Shown here: positions 1 to 9,028 of the stretch, piece by piece
How positions within the stretch are numbered: the first letter of the stretch is position 1
Layout: every line of letters starts with the position of its first letter
Source: Desulfosporosinus sp. I2
GTDB lineage: Bacteria > Bacillota > Desulfitobacteriia > Desulfitobacteriales > Desulfitobacteriaceae
DNA: 32,526 bases
NCBI RefSeq assembly: GCF_000960765.1
Contig: NZ_JYNH01000043.1
Coordinates: 1-32,526 of the forward strand
Direction: 5' to 3'
Position numbers and translations under genes: made by a program
The notes under the pieces: generated by a model
The model's input: only the letters and a program-made list of their open reading frames with translations
What the model was told of the DNA's origin: nothing
Databases searched by the model: none

Positions 1-117
1 TTTTTGTTTACTCTATGACGCACTATTTACCGTTTACGAACGACCATCTAATTTTGCCTTATTTGCTTCATTAAGGGTAAGTTGTTAATTGATCAAAGAG
101 GAAGACCTTTAAATGTA

Positions 118-151
118 AAAAGAGCCCTTCGCCGCGGCGAAAGACTCTTTT
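118..151 (-). terminator. Intrinsic terminator of the S-layer-like gene
   Basis: The outer arms AAAAGAG (118-124) and CTCTTTT (145-151) pair, and the inner arms TTCGCC (128-133) and GGCGAA (136-141) pair. Read on the minus strand the hairpin is followed by CTCTTTTTACATTT, a U-tract. It sits about 80 bases after the stop of the minus-strand S-layer-like gene. The hairpin could also act on plus-strand transcripts. Bases 1-117 show no gene. Confidence 0.8.
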
Positions 152-232
152 GCTTAATGTTAGAACAGTTTACCTTTGTGTCGGGGTCTTACCTAAAGAA
201 ATTGTGCCGTTAGGTGACTTACAACACTAGTT

Positions 233-3200
233 TTACTTGAATTCAATTTTGATGGTCTTCACAAGCCCAGTAGTTGTGGAAGCGGAGACTGTGATATAGT
301 CACCTTTTTCCATAGTACCACTAATAGCTCCGTTAGACGCTATCGCAATTGTTGAGCCGTTTGCTCTACTGGTACCTGAAGCGATTACTACGTATTGTGC
401 CATGTTAGCAGCTGTTGTTCCATACTGGTCTAAAGGTGCAAAGTACACATTTTGTGTTCCTGCAGCTCCAGCTGAATCGAATTTAGCCAGTGTGGTTCCT
501 AACAAGGACGAATAGGTAATTGCCCCTGATGTTGTTAGTGTAACAGTGTCCACATCTCTTTCAATACCAACTACTTCAGTAGCTACCGCAACATCAACAG
601 AAGCAGCGGATGGTTTTGCAGTTGAAGATTTGATAGGAGTTTTTACTGTGTGCACAAATCCATCAGCACCCATAACCGTCACAATGATATACGCATTTGA
701 TTCTGTTTTTGCAGGATCTGATAACGCATTAGCAACTACTTTAATAGAGTCAAATGCACCACCAGTTGCACCATTGAATATTAAGAAGTCAGCACTAGTA
801 CTATTTGCTCCAATTACTGGAGTTCCTCTTAATACTACTTTGGCTCCAGATGCGGTTGTACCATAAACTTTTGGATTAGCTTTGAAACCAGCTTCTTGGT
901 CAGTTACTGTCATGCCACTGAGACTATTAATGCCATTAATAATATAGATAGGTTTGTCTAATTGAGTAATAGTATAATCTTTGATATCGCTATCTTTTAC
1001 AGCTGTAAAGGATTGTGATTTTGTGTCGATGATAACTGTCGGTGCTGTTACATCGTATAGCTCAAACTTAACCGTTGCAGTACCAGTTGCCTTCGCTGTA
1101 ATGACAACTTGAGAAGCACCAGTAGAAAGTTCGCCGCCGATACCACCAGTAACTGTTGCATCAATAATTGCAGGAGTAACTGGAGTTACTTTAACCCGAT
1201 AGTTACTTGCTGCAGCTGTTGTCATATCAATGACTCTGCCATATTGATCTTTAACAGCAAATCCGCCTTCATCCCACCCAAAGTCTGCTTTCTGAGTAGC
1301 ATAAACACCACCGCTAGTTTCTTGAAGATTACTCATCAAGACTGAGCTATCTAACACTAGTGTATCAGCTTTAACTGGTTTCTGAATGTTGATTGTTATG
1401 CTACTATATTTACCGGTTTTTGTAACAGCTGATATAACGGCTGGTACTGAAGTCGTTCCACTGTTTGTAACTGCAGTATTTTTAATTGAAGCAGTTCCAT
1501 CATTATTTAATACAGGATATGCTCCGGTAAGAGTAACAAGAGGAGTAGAACCACCGAACAAATCAGAGTATTTTGTGACTGCAACTCCATTTTGGTCTAC
1601 TGCTGAGAATGGAATTAGTTTTTCTTCACCAGAAGCTATTGCTACTGATGGAGCGTATAAAGTGAACGAATCGACTTCTGATTGTTTCTTCAAGGTAGTA
1701 TTGATTTGTGAAGTCTTACCTGTCCAAGTCATCGCTGTGATAACTACCGGCATATCAATTTGAGTTGCAGCCGACGTAGCTACTACTTTGATTAATGCCT
1801 TGCTTGAATCTGCAGGATCCTGTATAAGCTCGGCAGTTACATTAGGACTTGATGACGTCAAGAAGTTACTTGTCAAGATCAAACCTTGTTGAATCATTGT
1901 GTAATTGGTTGTAGGGTTTCCACTGAGATCCGTAGCTTCATATCCAGCATAGAACACATCAGTGCTATTTCCTGCAGTCAACACTTTTCCATCAGCATTG
2001 GTTAATGTTGTAAGTTTGATATCACTTAAGGTACCGATTTGTGATGTCGCACTTAAAGTAGCAGTTGTTGATACTCCCGAGCTTGTATCATTTGCTGTAA
2101 TTACAACGCCTCCACCAAAGGTCAACAGATTCAAACCTGACGAAGGACTTACTTTAATCAATCCTTTAGACGCGTCAATGCTTCCTACGCCTGTTTGGAA
2201 TGTCACATTATTAGCCAATGCTACGTTTGTAATATCAACACCATATTGATCTAAAATCCTATAAGTTGCATAACCAGTTTGAACTGTAACAGCTGGAGTT
2301 CCTGAAGTTACACTAGTAACACCTAGTTTACTAGAAGTAATTTCAATTTTAGCAACTTTTTGTTCAGTTACAGTGACATTGGATGATCCAAGTTCAGTTG
2401 CATCATTCTTCACAGCGACTGAATAAGTTCCTGATACGTATTTTGATGAACTTGTTAAAGTAGCTTCAGTTTTAGCAGTATTCCAAGTAGCTGATACAGT
2501 TACAGGCATTGATCCATTTTTAACTGTAAATGCAATCTTTGTTGTATCTGCAGGCGCTTGGTTAAAAACTACTTTGAAACTTTCAGCACTAATAGCACTT
2601 ACTGATGTAACTGACAATGCGCCAGCAGGAGGATTAACTACGCCAGTCTTAACGCCTGCAACAACAGCATCCGTAACAACAGCGGCACCACCGAGAGCAG
2701 TAACAACACTGCCAGCAGCAAGTTTACCGGATACGAATTTAGCTGCAGCAGGAACTGTTCCGTCTGTGAGGACGATAGCGGAGTTAGATAGAGCTGCAAG
2801 TGGAGCACCAGCAAGAGCATCAATACCAGTTACGCCGTTGGCTACAAATACATTGTCAAATTTGAGGGAAGAAGCAAAATCTTGAATAACTTGGTTATTG
2901 GTGTCATAAGCGGACATTCCAGCATGACGGGTTGCGCCAGGAAGTTTAGCTTTGACTGCATCACTGATGACGCCTGTTCCACCAATAACGTCAGATGAGG
3001 TAATTCCTGGGTTAGCTGCTAAGAATCCTGCAACGCTATCAGGAAGTTTGTCTTTGTCAGTTAGGAGAATAGGTGCATTGGCTGCAGAAGCAATTGCTGC
3101 GATCGAAAGAGCATCTTGCAGACCATTTGCAATAACAACTTTAGTTGCTGCAGGCATTTTAGCTGCAATATTTACGGATGTTTCTGCGCGGTCTTTTCCA

Positions 3201-3610
3201 CCAAGGGGAACAACCGTGATATTCATACCTTTTAATTCGTCAAGCACGGATTGTTTGATAACTGCGGTTCCGCTAGTTACATAAACCGTTTTAACATTGA
3301 GTTTGGTAAGTTCAGCTTTGGTGTCAGCATCGAGTGTGCTTGTAGCTCCGGTCAAAAGAATAGGAGCTTTTAAGTAGGATGCGAGTGGGCCAGCTGTGAG
3401 AGCATCAACCATACCATAAGAAGCGGAGGATGCGAGAATTGCTGTACCTGTCCAACCTGTTTGGTCAGCGATTGCTACTGCTGTTTGAGCTGCAGTGGTA
3501 CCTGATAAGCGAGGTGGCACTGTTCCTGATGCAAATGCATTGAAAGGTACCATCGTCAGAGCCATACTTGCGATAGCTAAGGAAGCTAAGGCTTTTTTAG
3601 TTTTTTTCAT
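233..3610 (-). CDS. S-layer-like surface protein with three N-terminal CWB2 repeats
   Basis: Exported 1125-residue surface protein. The ATG at 3610 is chosen because GAGAGGAGAT lies just upstream; the in-frame ATG seven codons earlier has no such site. The N-terminus (MKKTKKALASLAIASMAL) is a signal peptide ending near AFASG. Three CWB2 (PF04122) repeats cover about residues 34-325, each with the hallmark hydrophobic-LLT segment (APILLTGAT, APILLTDKD, AIVLTDG) and a GG/SGT segment (VTSGTAV, IGGTGVI, LGGAAVV). The rest, about 800 residues, is Thr/Ser/Val-rich beta-sandwich-like sequence as in S-layer and Big/Ig-like domain proteins. CWB2 holds proteins non-covalently on a wall polysaccharide, so this is a candidate main S-layer subunit. 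It is monocistronic: own promoter, long leader and terminator. The function of the C-terminal part is inferred from composition only. Confidence 0.88.
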   Translation of the reverse strand: MKKTKKALASLAIASMALTMVPFNAFASGTVPPRLSGTTAAQTAVAIADQTGWTGTAILASSASYGMVDALTAGPLASYLKAPILLTGATSTLDADTKAELTKLNVKTVYVTSGTAVIKQSVLDELKGMNITVVPLGGKDRAETSVNIAAKMPAATKVVIANGLQDALSIAAIASAANAPILLTDKDKLPDSVAGFLAANPGITSSDVIGGTGVISDAVKAKLPGATRHAGMSAYDTNNQVIQDFASSLKFDNVFVANGVTGIDALAGAPLAALSNSAIVLTDGTVPAAAKFVSGKLAAGSVVTALGGAAVVTDAVVAGVKTGVVNPPAGALSVTSVSAISAESFKVVFNQAPADTTKIAFTVKNGSMPVTVSATWNTAKTEATLTSSSKYVSGTYSVAVKNDATELGSSNVTVTEQKVAKIEITSSKLGVTSVTSGTPAVTVQTGYATYRILDQYGVDITNVALANNVTFQTGVGSIDASKGLIKVSPSSGLNLLTFGGGVVITANDTSSGVSTTATLSATSQIGTLSDIKLTTLTNADGKVLTAGNSTDVFYAGYEATDLSGNPTTNYTMIQQGLILTSNFLTSSSPNVTAELIQDPADSSKALIKVVATSAATQIDMPVVITAMTWTGKTSQINTTLKKQSEVDSFTLYAPSVAIASGEEKLIPFSAVDQNGVAVTKYSDLFGGSTPLVTLTGAYPVLNNDGTASIKNTAVTNSGTTSVPAVISAVTKTGKYSSITINIQKPVKADTLVLDSSVLMSNLQETSGGVYATQKADFGWDEGGFAVKDQYGRVIDMTTAAASNYRVKVTPVTPAIIDATVTGGIGGELSTGASQVVITAKATGTATVKFELYDVTAPTVIIDTKSQSFTAVKDSDIKDYTITQLDKPIYIINGINSLSGMTVTDQEAGFKANPKVYGTTASGAKVVLRGTPVIGANSTSADFLIFNGATGGAFDSIKVVANALSDPAKTESNAYIIVTVMGADGFVHTVKTPIKSSTAKPSAASVDVAVATEVVGIERDVDTVTLTTSGAITYSSLLGTTLAKFDSAGAAGTQNVYFAPLDQYGTTAANMAQYVVIASGTSRANGSTIAIASNGAISGTMEKGDYITVSASTTTGLVKTIKIEFK

Positions 3611-3718
3611 GTAGTGAATATCTCCTCTCAACTTTTGGATCTCTTTCTTTTTTGTGATGAAAAACTGTTTCTTAATTCTTACCTAGGACGTCTCTAGTCG
3701 TCCCTCACCCCCTTAAAA

Positions 3719-3748
3719 AGTGTAGCACAATCTTTAGACATTGCGCAA
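3719..3748 (-). promoter_or_regulatory. Candidate promoter of the S-layer-like gene
   Basis: On the minus strand TTGCGC (3748-3743) is followed after 18 bases by TACACT (3724-3719), a reasonable sigma-A pair. It predicts a leader of about 100 bases before the ATG at 3610. The leader contains the inverted repeat GGACG-ACTAGAGA-CGTCC near 3685-3702. A long structured leader is common for very abundant surface-layer mRNAs; that link is inference. Confidence 0.45.
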
Positions 3749-4059
3749 TATCTAAAAGCATCCACAGGATAAAGTGGGAGCGTCCCCCCTAAGGATGAAG
3801 TTCATCCCTCCCATGGCGTACCATTTAGAACGCGTAAGAAATGAAGAAACCACAAAAAAGGTCTATATTAGCTATAACTATTCTCCGCTATCGCTAATAT
3901 TCCTGCTTGGTTGTCCGATTTTTTTTAAGTTTTCTTTTTACTATCGGACAAGTTTTCACCTTTACTAGCTTAGTGTACACTAAAACTTATTAGTTTTCCA
4001 GCCTTTAGGCTAAAATATACTTAAATTCTGCTCCCTTTTTTGTAATTATTACCCTATTG
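3749..4059. other. Non-coding stretch with several inverted repeats
   Basis: No convincing gene lies between the S-layer-like gene and the protease gene. The stretch holds GGATGAA-G-TTCATCC (3793-3807) nested in GGGAG/CTCCC, TATTAGC...GCTAATA (about 3867-3898), TTGTCCGAT...ATCGGACAA (about 3911-3951), the perfect palindrome TAGTGTACACTA (3971-3982), and AGCC-TTTA-GGCT (4000-4011). The last is the first hairpin downstream of the protease stop and may be a weak terminator. The others could be regulator sites ahead of the S-layer-like gene. Confidence 0.5.
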
Positions 4060-6606
4060 TTACTCGACCCAAATTTCTAAGGCTTGTATAACATCTTCTG
4101 GCACTGCGGACGTTCCGCCGAAGACCTCTATATGCTTTCCGTTCCAAGTCTTTAAAAGTGTTCCTAAACTTGAAGGAATCGCTGTTTGTGTTGGAACTAA
4201 AACCACCCTTGTTCCATAAAATGCTGCTCGGACAGCACCTGTTAAGGCATCCGGAAAATTCTCCCCGGTCGCGACTTCCAGTTTGGCGGTTGTCGGAGGA
4301 TACACTTGCAAGACAGCCGCCGCGGTGTCGTAAGCGGTCAATCCGCTAATCCGACTAGGATTAGGGAGGCGGTCCATGACCTTAGACCCAACCACTGCTG
4401 TTCCTCCGATGACTAAGGTCTCGGTGACATTTAGGCTCTCTAAAGCGGTTTGCGTATCCGTGGATAAGTCCTGAGATTCAGTGAGTAAGATCGGTACCCC
4501 TTGCCTTGCCGCCCAAGAAGAGATGACTAAAGCGTCTTGGAACTGACGAACACTGGCAATGACAGCCCTTCCCTTAGTCCCTAGTTCCGTGGCAATCGCC
4601 CTAGCGGTTCCTTCCGCCGAATAGCCGTAGAGACGTTTCACTTCATACTTCTGTCGAAGTTCTGATTCGATCGTCGATGATAGTGCTGCCGTGCCCCCTA
4701 ATAGATAGATTTTCTTCGGAGCCAGTCGTTGTAGTTCCGTTCGAACCTCCTCATTAAGCCCTGAGCTTTGGGAGAGTAAAATTGGTGCTTGAAGTTTATA
4801 GGCGAGTGGCGCGCCCGCTAAAGCATCTGGGAATTGATTGACTTGGGCTAAAATAACGGTATCCGCTCCGGTTGTAAAGGTGGCCTTGGATATCTGCACA
4901 GCCGTTTCTTCAGCCGTGGCCCCAGCAAAGCGATTATTTTGCGTTTCAGTTGTTTTATCTGTTCCTATTGCGTAGATTCCCGAAGTATAAAGTCCAACCC
5001 GCGCTTCCCCACTGATGATTTCCCCGCCTAAAGAGATCCAACGCGAACCGCTCCAGCGATATAACGTCGCACTTGAGTTAACTCCAATTAAGGGATCATT
5101 AAATTGTAGCGAGAGCATTTTCAGAGGTGTTTCACTTCCCAAGTCGACCTGAAACGCCGGGGTCAAAAAGGTGGCATTTGCTGATAAATCAGCAGGTGTC
5201 GCCGTGGTTCTTAAGGTTACGTCCACAGGCTTGTCAAAGGCTTGTGGCGGAATCGTTAAGCTCACCTGGGTAGACCCTGATGTCGCTTGGACAATTCCTC
5301 CTGTTACATTAATCCCTACTGGAGCTGGCACAGTATCAGGTGTTTTGTTGGCGAGGGTCAAGGCGAGTTTTGCGTCCACAAGCCCATACCCATACTGATC
5401 GTCCCTTCCTGATACGCCTAAATCCTGGGTTCCTTGTGTCAAAGCCTGAATCACTTGCTCTCTTGACCAATCTATGTGCTGGCTCCATAGTAAGGCTGCT
5501 TCCCCTGCCACAAATGGAGCAGCCATAGAGGTTCCGCTCGCAGAGACGTAACCTGAGCCGCTCGTTGGACTCCAACCATCCGTTGGGATCGAATCTCCTG
5601 GTGCTGCAAGATCAACTTCCGGTCCTGTGGACGAATAGTCTGTCACCTCATCTGCTTTATCGGTCGCCGTAACTGCCAGAACATGTGGATCTGAAGCAGG
5701 GTAGCTTACGCCCGGATTTGTTTGAGACTTAGGGTCATAATTTCCACTTGCTGCAATCAACAAGCACCCTTTATCTGCCGCATAGGCAACCGCTTTTTTT
5801 AAAATATCTGAGGCGAACGAACCATTTTCCGAACCCAGGCTTAAATTAATGATCTTTGCCCCATGGGCTGCCGCCCAGATAATCCCGTCGGCAATTACAT
5901 CATCATTTCCTTCTCCCTTGGAATCCATAACCTTAACTGGCATAATCTTAGCCTGATAAGCTACACCGGTAATACCCACTCGATTTCGTTCGGCAGCTAT
6001 GACTCCAGCGACTCCGGTTCCGTGTCCATTGTTATCTTGATTCGCTCCCGCTACCTCGCTTCCCGTAATCGCATTGTAACCGGGAACCAAATTATGGATT
6101 AAATCCGGATGTTGGAGGGCGACACCCGTATCGATCACTGCAACCGTCACCCCTTGACCGGTCGCTCCCATTTCCCAGGCCCCTGGTACATCCCCCTTGA
6201 CCAAAGACCATTGCTCTCGAAAGAGGGGGTCACTCGGCAAGGTTGAAGGTGTGCTTTCGATCGTTCGGCGATAATTTTCCTCGGCGCTTAAGATCCCGGG
6301 TGTAACTTTTAAAGCTTTTATGACTTCTTGAATATTTTTATTTCCCGCAACTTTGACCGTTACGTAATTTAAAGGGCCCCGACGGACAATCTCTACCCCG
6401 AAGTCTTCAGCCACCTGATCGATGTTGGTCCCCGCTGCTACCGAGAGGACAACTTGTTGGGATTCTACTTGATTTATCTGCTCCTGGAATATATCGGGTT
6501 GCGCTGTAGCCAACTGTGGAGGTATCCCTAAATTGAGAAGCATCATCGCTACAATGCTCAATCTCAATAATGCAGATTTAGGTTTCTTACTATAGTTTCG
6601 TAGCAT
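4060..6606 (-). CDS. Secreted subtilisin-family (S8) serine protease with three C-terminal CWB2 repeats
   Basis: Wall-anchored serine protease of 848 residues. The ATG at 6606 is preferred: AAGGAG lies 11 bases upstream, while the in-frame GTG three codons earlier is only two bases from it. A signal peptide ends near ATAQ (residue about 36). An inhibitor-like propeptide follows (about 45-120). The peptidase domain carries all catalytic residues: Asp159 (VAVIDTG), His195 (NGHGTGVAG), Asn288 (ASGN) and Ser360 (SGTSMAAP). A beta-rich linker (about 430-555) follows, then three CWB2 repeats starting at RFAGATAEE (about 559) with APILLS, VPILLT and RVVLVPT segments. The domain order is that of cell-wall proteases such as Cwp84-type anchoring, although Cwp84 itself is a cysteine protease. 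It may mature or shed neighbouring CWB2 proteins (inference). Confidence 0.9.
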   Translation of the reverse strand: MLRNYSKKPKSALLRLSIVAMMLLNLGIPPQLATAQPDIFQEQINQVESQQVVLSVAAGTNIDQVAEDFGVEIVRRGPLNYVTVKVAGNKNIQEVIKALKVTPGILSAEENYRRTIESTPSTLPSDPLFREQWSLVKGDVPGAWEMGATGQGVTVAVIDTGVALQHPDLIHNLVPGYNAITGSEVAGANQDNNGHGTGVAGVIAAERNRVGITGVAYQAKIMPVKVMDSKGEGNDDVIADGIIWAAAHGAKIINLSLGSENGSFASDILKKAVAYAADKGCLLIAASGNYDPKSQTNPGVSYPASDPHVLAVTATDKADEVTDYSSTGPEVDLAAPGDSIPTDGWSPTSGSGYVSASGTSMAAPFVAGEAALLWSQHIDWSREQVIQALTQGTQDLGVSGRDDQYGYGLVDAKLALTLANKTPDTVPAPVGINVTGGIVQATSGSTQVSLTIPPQAFDKPVDVTLRTTATPADLSANATFLTPAFQVDLGSETPLKMLSLQFNDPLIGVNSSATLYRWSGSRWISLGGEIISGEARVGLYTSGIYAIGTDKTTETQNNRFAGATAEETAVQISKATFTTGADTVILAQVNQFPDALAGAPLAYKLQAPILLSQSSGLNEEVRTELQRLAPKKIYLLGGTAALSSTIESELRQKYEVKRLYGYSAEGTARAIATELGTKGRAVIASVRQFQDALVISSWAARQGVPILLTESQDLSTDTQTALESLNVTETLVIGGTAVVGSKVMDRLPNPSRISGLTAYDTAAAVLQVYPPTTAKLEVATGENFPDALTGAVRAAFYGTRVVLVPTQTAIPSSLGTLLKTWNGKHIEVFGGTSAVPEDVIQALEIWVE

Positions 6607-6629
6607 CGCTACCACATCTCCTTCCTATA

Positions 6630-6659
6630 TTAATAGACAGTCAAGCTTGTATTCGACAA
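6630..6659 (-). promoter_or_regulatory. Candidate promoter of the protease gene
   Basis: On the minus strand TTGTCG (6659-6654) is separated by 18 bases from TATTAA (6635-6630). Transcription would start close to the AGGAAGGAG ribosome site, giving a short leader. The match is moderate. It is back to back with the plus-strand promoter at 6679. Confidence 0.35.
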
Positions 6660-6678
6660 TTTATGACTTATTCCTTTA

Positions 6679-6707
6679 TTGACCTTATTTTTTCGGATTG
6701 TTATATA
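6679..6707 (+). promoter_or_regulatory. Promoter candidate for the GH18/CWB2 gene
   Basis: TTGACC (6679-6684), 17 bases, TATATA (6702-6707) is a good sigma-A match. It predicts a leader of about 100 bases before the GTG at 6819, and that leader carries the short open frame at 6735-6812. Confidence 0.55.
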
Positions 6708-6734
6708 TTGGATTCTGTCAAAGGAAGGGTTTTA

Positions 6735-6812
6735 ATGTTCTTAAAAAGAATAATTAAGATATGTGGTAGGCATTATTTTGTGCTTCCCCTTAGACTTGAT
6801 TTAACACTATAA
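6735..6812 (+). CDS. Putative 25-residue leader peptide
   Basis: ATG at 6735 is preceded by AAGGAAGGG with a 5-base gap, a strong ribosome site. The frame (MFLKRIIKICGRHYFVLPLR and five more residues) ends in TAA at 6810-6812, six bases before the GTG of the GH18/CWB2 gene. That GTG has no separate well-placed ribosome site, so the short frame could deliver ribosomes to it by coupling. The peptide is basic and hydrophobic. I know no homologue; it may be a chance frame. Confidence 0.4.
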   Translation: MFLKRIIKICGRHYFVLPLRLDLTL

Positions 6813-6818
6813 AATGAG

Positions 6819-8837
6819 GTGAGGCAAATTAACTTTTTCACAAAAAAAACCATGGCTCTTCTATGCAGTTTTATGATCATTCTAAGCAGTACAGTCATAC
6901 ACCCAATTTTGGTTCAAGCTGAACCCACCGAATCTGTCACTAACCGCATTTACGGGAATACTTTGTATGATACGGCCGTGGAGATCTCTAAGCAAGGCTG
7001 GGATAATGCTCCTGTCGCCGTACTAGCAACGGGTCGAAATTTCCCCGATGCCTTGACTGGAACCGTCCTTGCTCAAAAGGTCAAGGGTCCTCTTCTGTTA
7101 ACCGAGTCGGATCATTTGAATCCTTCAGTTTCGGCTGAACTCAAACGTCTGGGTACCCAAGAAGTCTATCTTCTCGGTGGAACTGCTGCTTTAAATGATG
7201 GGATCGAACAGTCACTCAAAGACCAAGGGATCTTGCCAAAGCGCCTGTTTGGCTGGGATCAGTATGGAACCGCTGCAGGCATTGCCCGGGTGGCTACCCC
7301 AAGTTCTGATCAAGCCTTTTTAGTCAATGGCGAACATTTTCCGGATGCCTTAAGTATCTCGTCTTATGCAGCCGCTAAGGGCATACCCATCCTCCTCACA
7401 CGGGCTGATTCACTGCCACCGGAAACAGCTCAGATACTCGGTGAACTAGGAGTATCACAAGTGACGTTGATTGGTGGCACGGCAGTGATTAAAGACACCC
7501 TTGAAGAGCAGCTTGCTAAGCTGCCAAACCCTGTTAAAGTGACTGCCAGATACGCTGGATACGACCAATATGAAACGAATACGGTGGTTTTAAATCAATT
7601 CCCCTTTGAAACCTCTGGTGTCTATGTTGCAACAGGAGAAAATTTTCCGGATGCCTTAGCGGGTGCCGCTCTGGCAGGGAAGAGCAAGGCGCCGATTCTA
7701 TTGCTCCCCAGTAATCAATTAGGCAACTCGACCACTGCTTATCTCAATCAAAAAAGAGCTGCTGGCTCAGCCTTCACAATTTTCGGGGGGTGGGGAGTTA
7801 TCAATTACAAATTAGAAAGTATTATTCGCACCGGGGTTGTTCAAGCACGGATTTCCCTTCAATACACTCAGGGCGGTTTGGAGGGTACGAAAGGAATGCT
7901 CAGTCAGGTCCAGTCGATTCCCTCACCGGCTACGGATTATGCGGATATTATTGCACCGAGCTGGTATTACCTCGATGATACCGCGGATGGTAATGTTACC
8001 GGAGGATGGGATGCCAGCTCTAGCGATTATGCCAAGTTCTCAGCCACTGTGCATTCTCGCAATTTAAAAGTCCTTCCGGTCATTCAGTCCTCTTGGGACA
8101 GTCCCAAAGCCGTTGACACCGTAATGGCTTCAGCAAGCGCTCGAGCAACCCTGATCCGCGAAATTATGGAACGGATCAACAGCATCAATGCCGACGGTAT
8201 TGTGATTGATTTTGAATTTATGAGTAACTCCACAGGGCCCAATCTCACTCAGTTTATGAAAGAACTTTACGCCCAACTTCATCCTTTAAATAAGTTGGTG
8301 ATCGAAGCCGTCGTAGCTCGAACCGGCTCAGAGGCCTGGCTCGGAGAGTTTGACTACCCTGCCCTCGCTCAATCTGTAGATTACTTGCACATCATGACCT
8401 ATGACTACAGCCACGGGGTTCCCGGACCCATTGCCCCGCTGGACTGGATGAATAAAGTCTTGAACTATGCGCGTGGACAAGGGGTAGACATGCATAAAGT
8501 CCTGCTCGGAATCCCTTACTACGGAGTCGATTGGTGGACTACTGACTCAACGGTGCCCGCCCCGACCTATAAGCGACGTTCAGGTAGTATGACTGACCTG
8601 TTAGCGCTATCAGCGGGCTCAGTCCAACGCGATGCGTCACAAATCCCTTATTTCAATTACTCTGATGCGCTCGGTTCCCACACGATCTATTTTGACGATG
8701 CAACAAGCTGGAATGCCAAAATGGGGTTACTCAGCCAGTATGGACTTGCCGGAGTCGGAGCGTGGTCCTTATTCTGGACGCTGAACCCTGAAACCTCCAA
8801 CGTGATTTACCCGATCTTAAAGCAACATCTACGGTAA
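6819..8837 (+). CDS. Wall-anchored GH18 (YaaH/SleL-like) hydrolase with three N-terminal CWB2 repeats
   Basis: Exported 672-residue protein. A signal peptide (FFTKKTMALLCSFMIILSS) ends near VQAEP. Three CWB2 repeats span about residues 41-335 (GPLLLTESD, IPILLTRAD, APILLLPSN). A GH18 TIM-barrel domain fills about 345-672. Its catalytic strand reads DGIVIDFEF with Asp459, Asp464 and the acid Glu466; the middle position, usually Asp or Asn, is Val. HIMTYDYS and GVGAWSLFW are the later barrel strands of the spore-germination YaaH/SleL group, which cut N-acetylglucosamine linkages in peptidoglycan. The start is uncertain: GTG 6819 lacks a spaced ribosome site, GAGGTGAGG overlaps it, and ATG 6852 is a shorter alternative. 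Role: remodelling wall glycan while bound to the secondary polymer (inference). Confidence 0.88.
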   Translation: MRQINFFTKKTMALLCSFMIILSSTVIHPILVQAEPTESVTNRIYGNTLYDTAVEISKQGWDNAPVAVLATGRNFPDALTGTVLAQKVKGPLLLTESDHLNPSVSAELKRLGTQEVYLLGGTAALNDGIEQSLKDQGILPKRLFGWDQYGTAAGIARVATPSSDQAFLVNGEHFPDALSISSYAAAKGIPILLTRADSLPPETAQILGELGVSQVTLIGGTAVIKDTLEEQLAKLPNPVKVTARYAGYDQYETNTVVLNQFPFETSGVYVATGENFPDALAGAALAGKSKAPILLLPSNQLGNSTTAYLNQKRAAGSAFTIFGGWGVINYKLESIIRTGVVQARISLQYTQGGLEGTKGMLSQVQSIPSPATDYADIIAPSWYYLDDTADGNVTGGWDASSSDYAKFSATVHSRNLKVLPVIQSSWDSPKAVDTVMASASARATLIREIMERINSINADGIVIDFEFMSNSTGPNLTQFMKELYAQLHPLNKLVIEAVVARTGSEAWLGEFDYPALAQSVDYLHIMTYDYSHGVPGPIAPLDWMNKVLNYARGQGVDMHKVLLGIPYYGVDWWTTDSTVPAPTYKRRSGSMTDLLALSAGSVQRDASQIPYFNYSDALGSHTIYFDDATSWNAKMGLLSQYGLAGVGAWSLFWTLNPETSNVIYPILKQHLR

Positions 8838-8851
8838 GAGGAAGAGAACGC

Positions 8852-8878
8852 TCTGCTTGCTATGCTTGCTCTGCTTGC
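8852..8878 (+). repeat. Three tandem 9-bp repeats after the GH18 gene
   Basis: TCTGCTTGC, TATGCTTGC and TCTGCTTGC follow each other directly, 14 bases after the stop. Their role is unknown. Similar short word repeats occur at other gene junctions in this window. Confidence 0.7.
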
Positions 8879-8893
8879 TTCCCATCGGAAAAC

Positions 8894-8936
8894 AATAAAG
8901 CCGTTCACTGACTTAAGATCAGTGAGCGGCTTTATT
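8894..8936. terminator. Strong bidirectional terminator
   Basis: AATAAAGCCG-T-TCACTGA (8894-8911) pairs over 18 positions, one of them a G-U wobble, with TCAGTGA-G-CGGCTTTATT (8919-8936) around the loop CTTAAGA. T-rich tracts follow on both strands. It separates the plus-strand GH18 gene from the minus-strand Uma2 gene. Confidence 0.88.
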
Positions 8937-9028
8937 AAATTCTTATTATTATGAGCTTTGTCTTTCGATTAATTAAAATCTGATCAATTGTCCGGGACAA
9001 TTCTAAGTTGTGCATAGTCCCTTTAGAT

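Noticed and set aside
546-2885. Several long open frames antisense to the S-layer-like gene
   Set aside because: They follow from the codon bias of the Ala/Thr/Val-rich gene, lack ribosome sites and family likeness, and overlap an obvious coding sequence.
3774-3968. 64-residue plus-strand frame between surface genes
   Set aside because: No ribosome site or family likeness, and it is composed of inverted repeats and T-runs.
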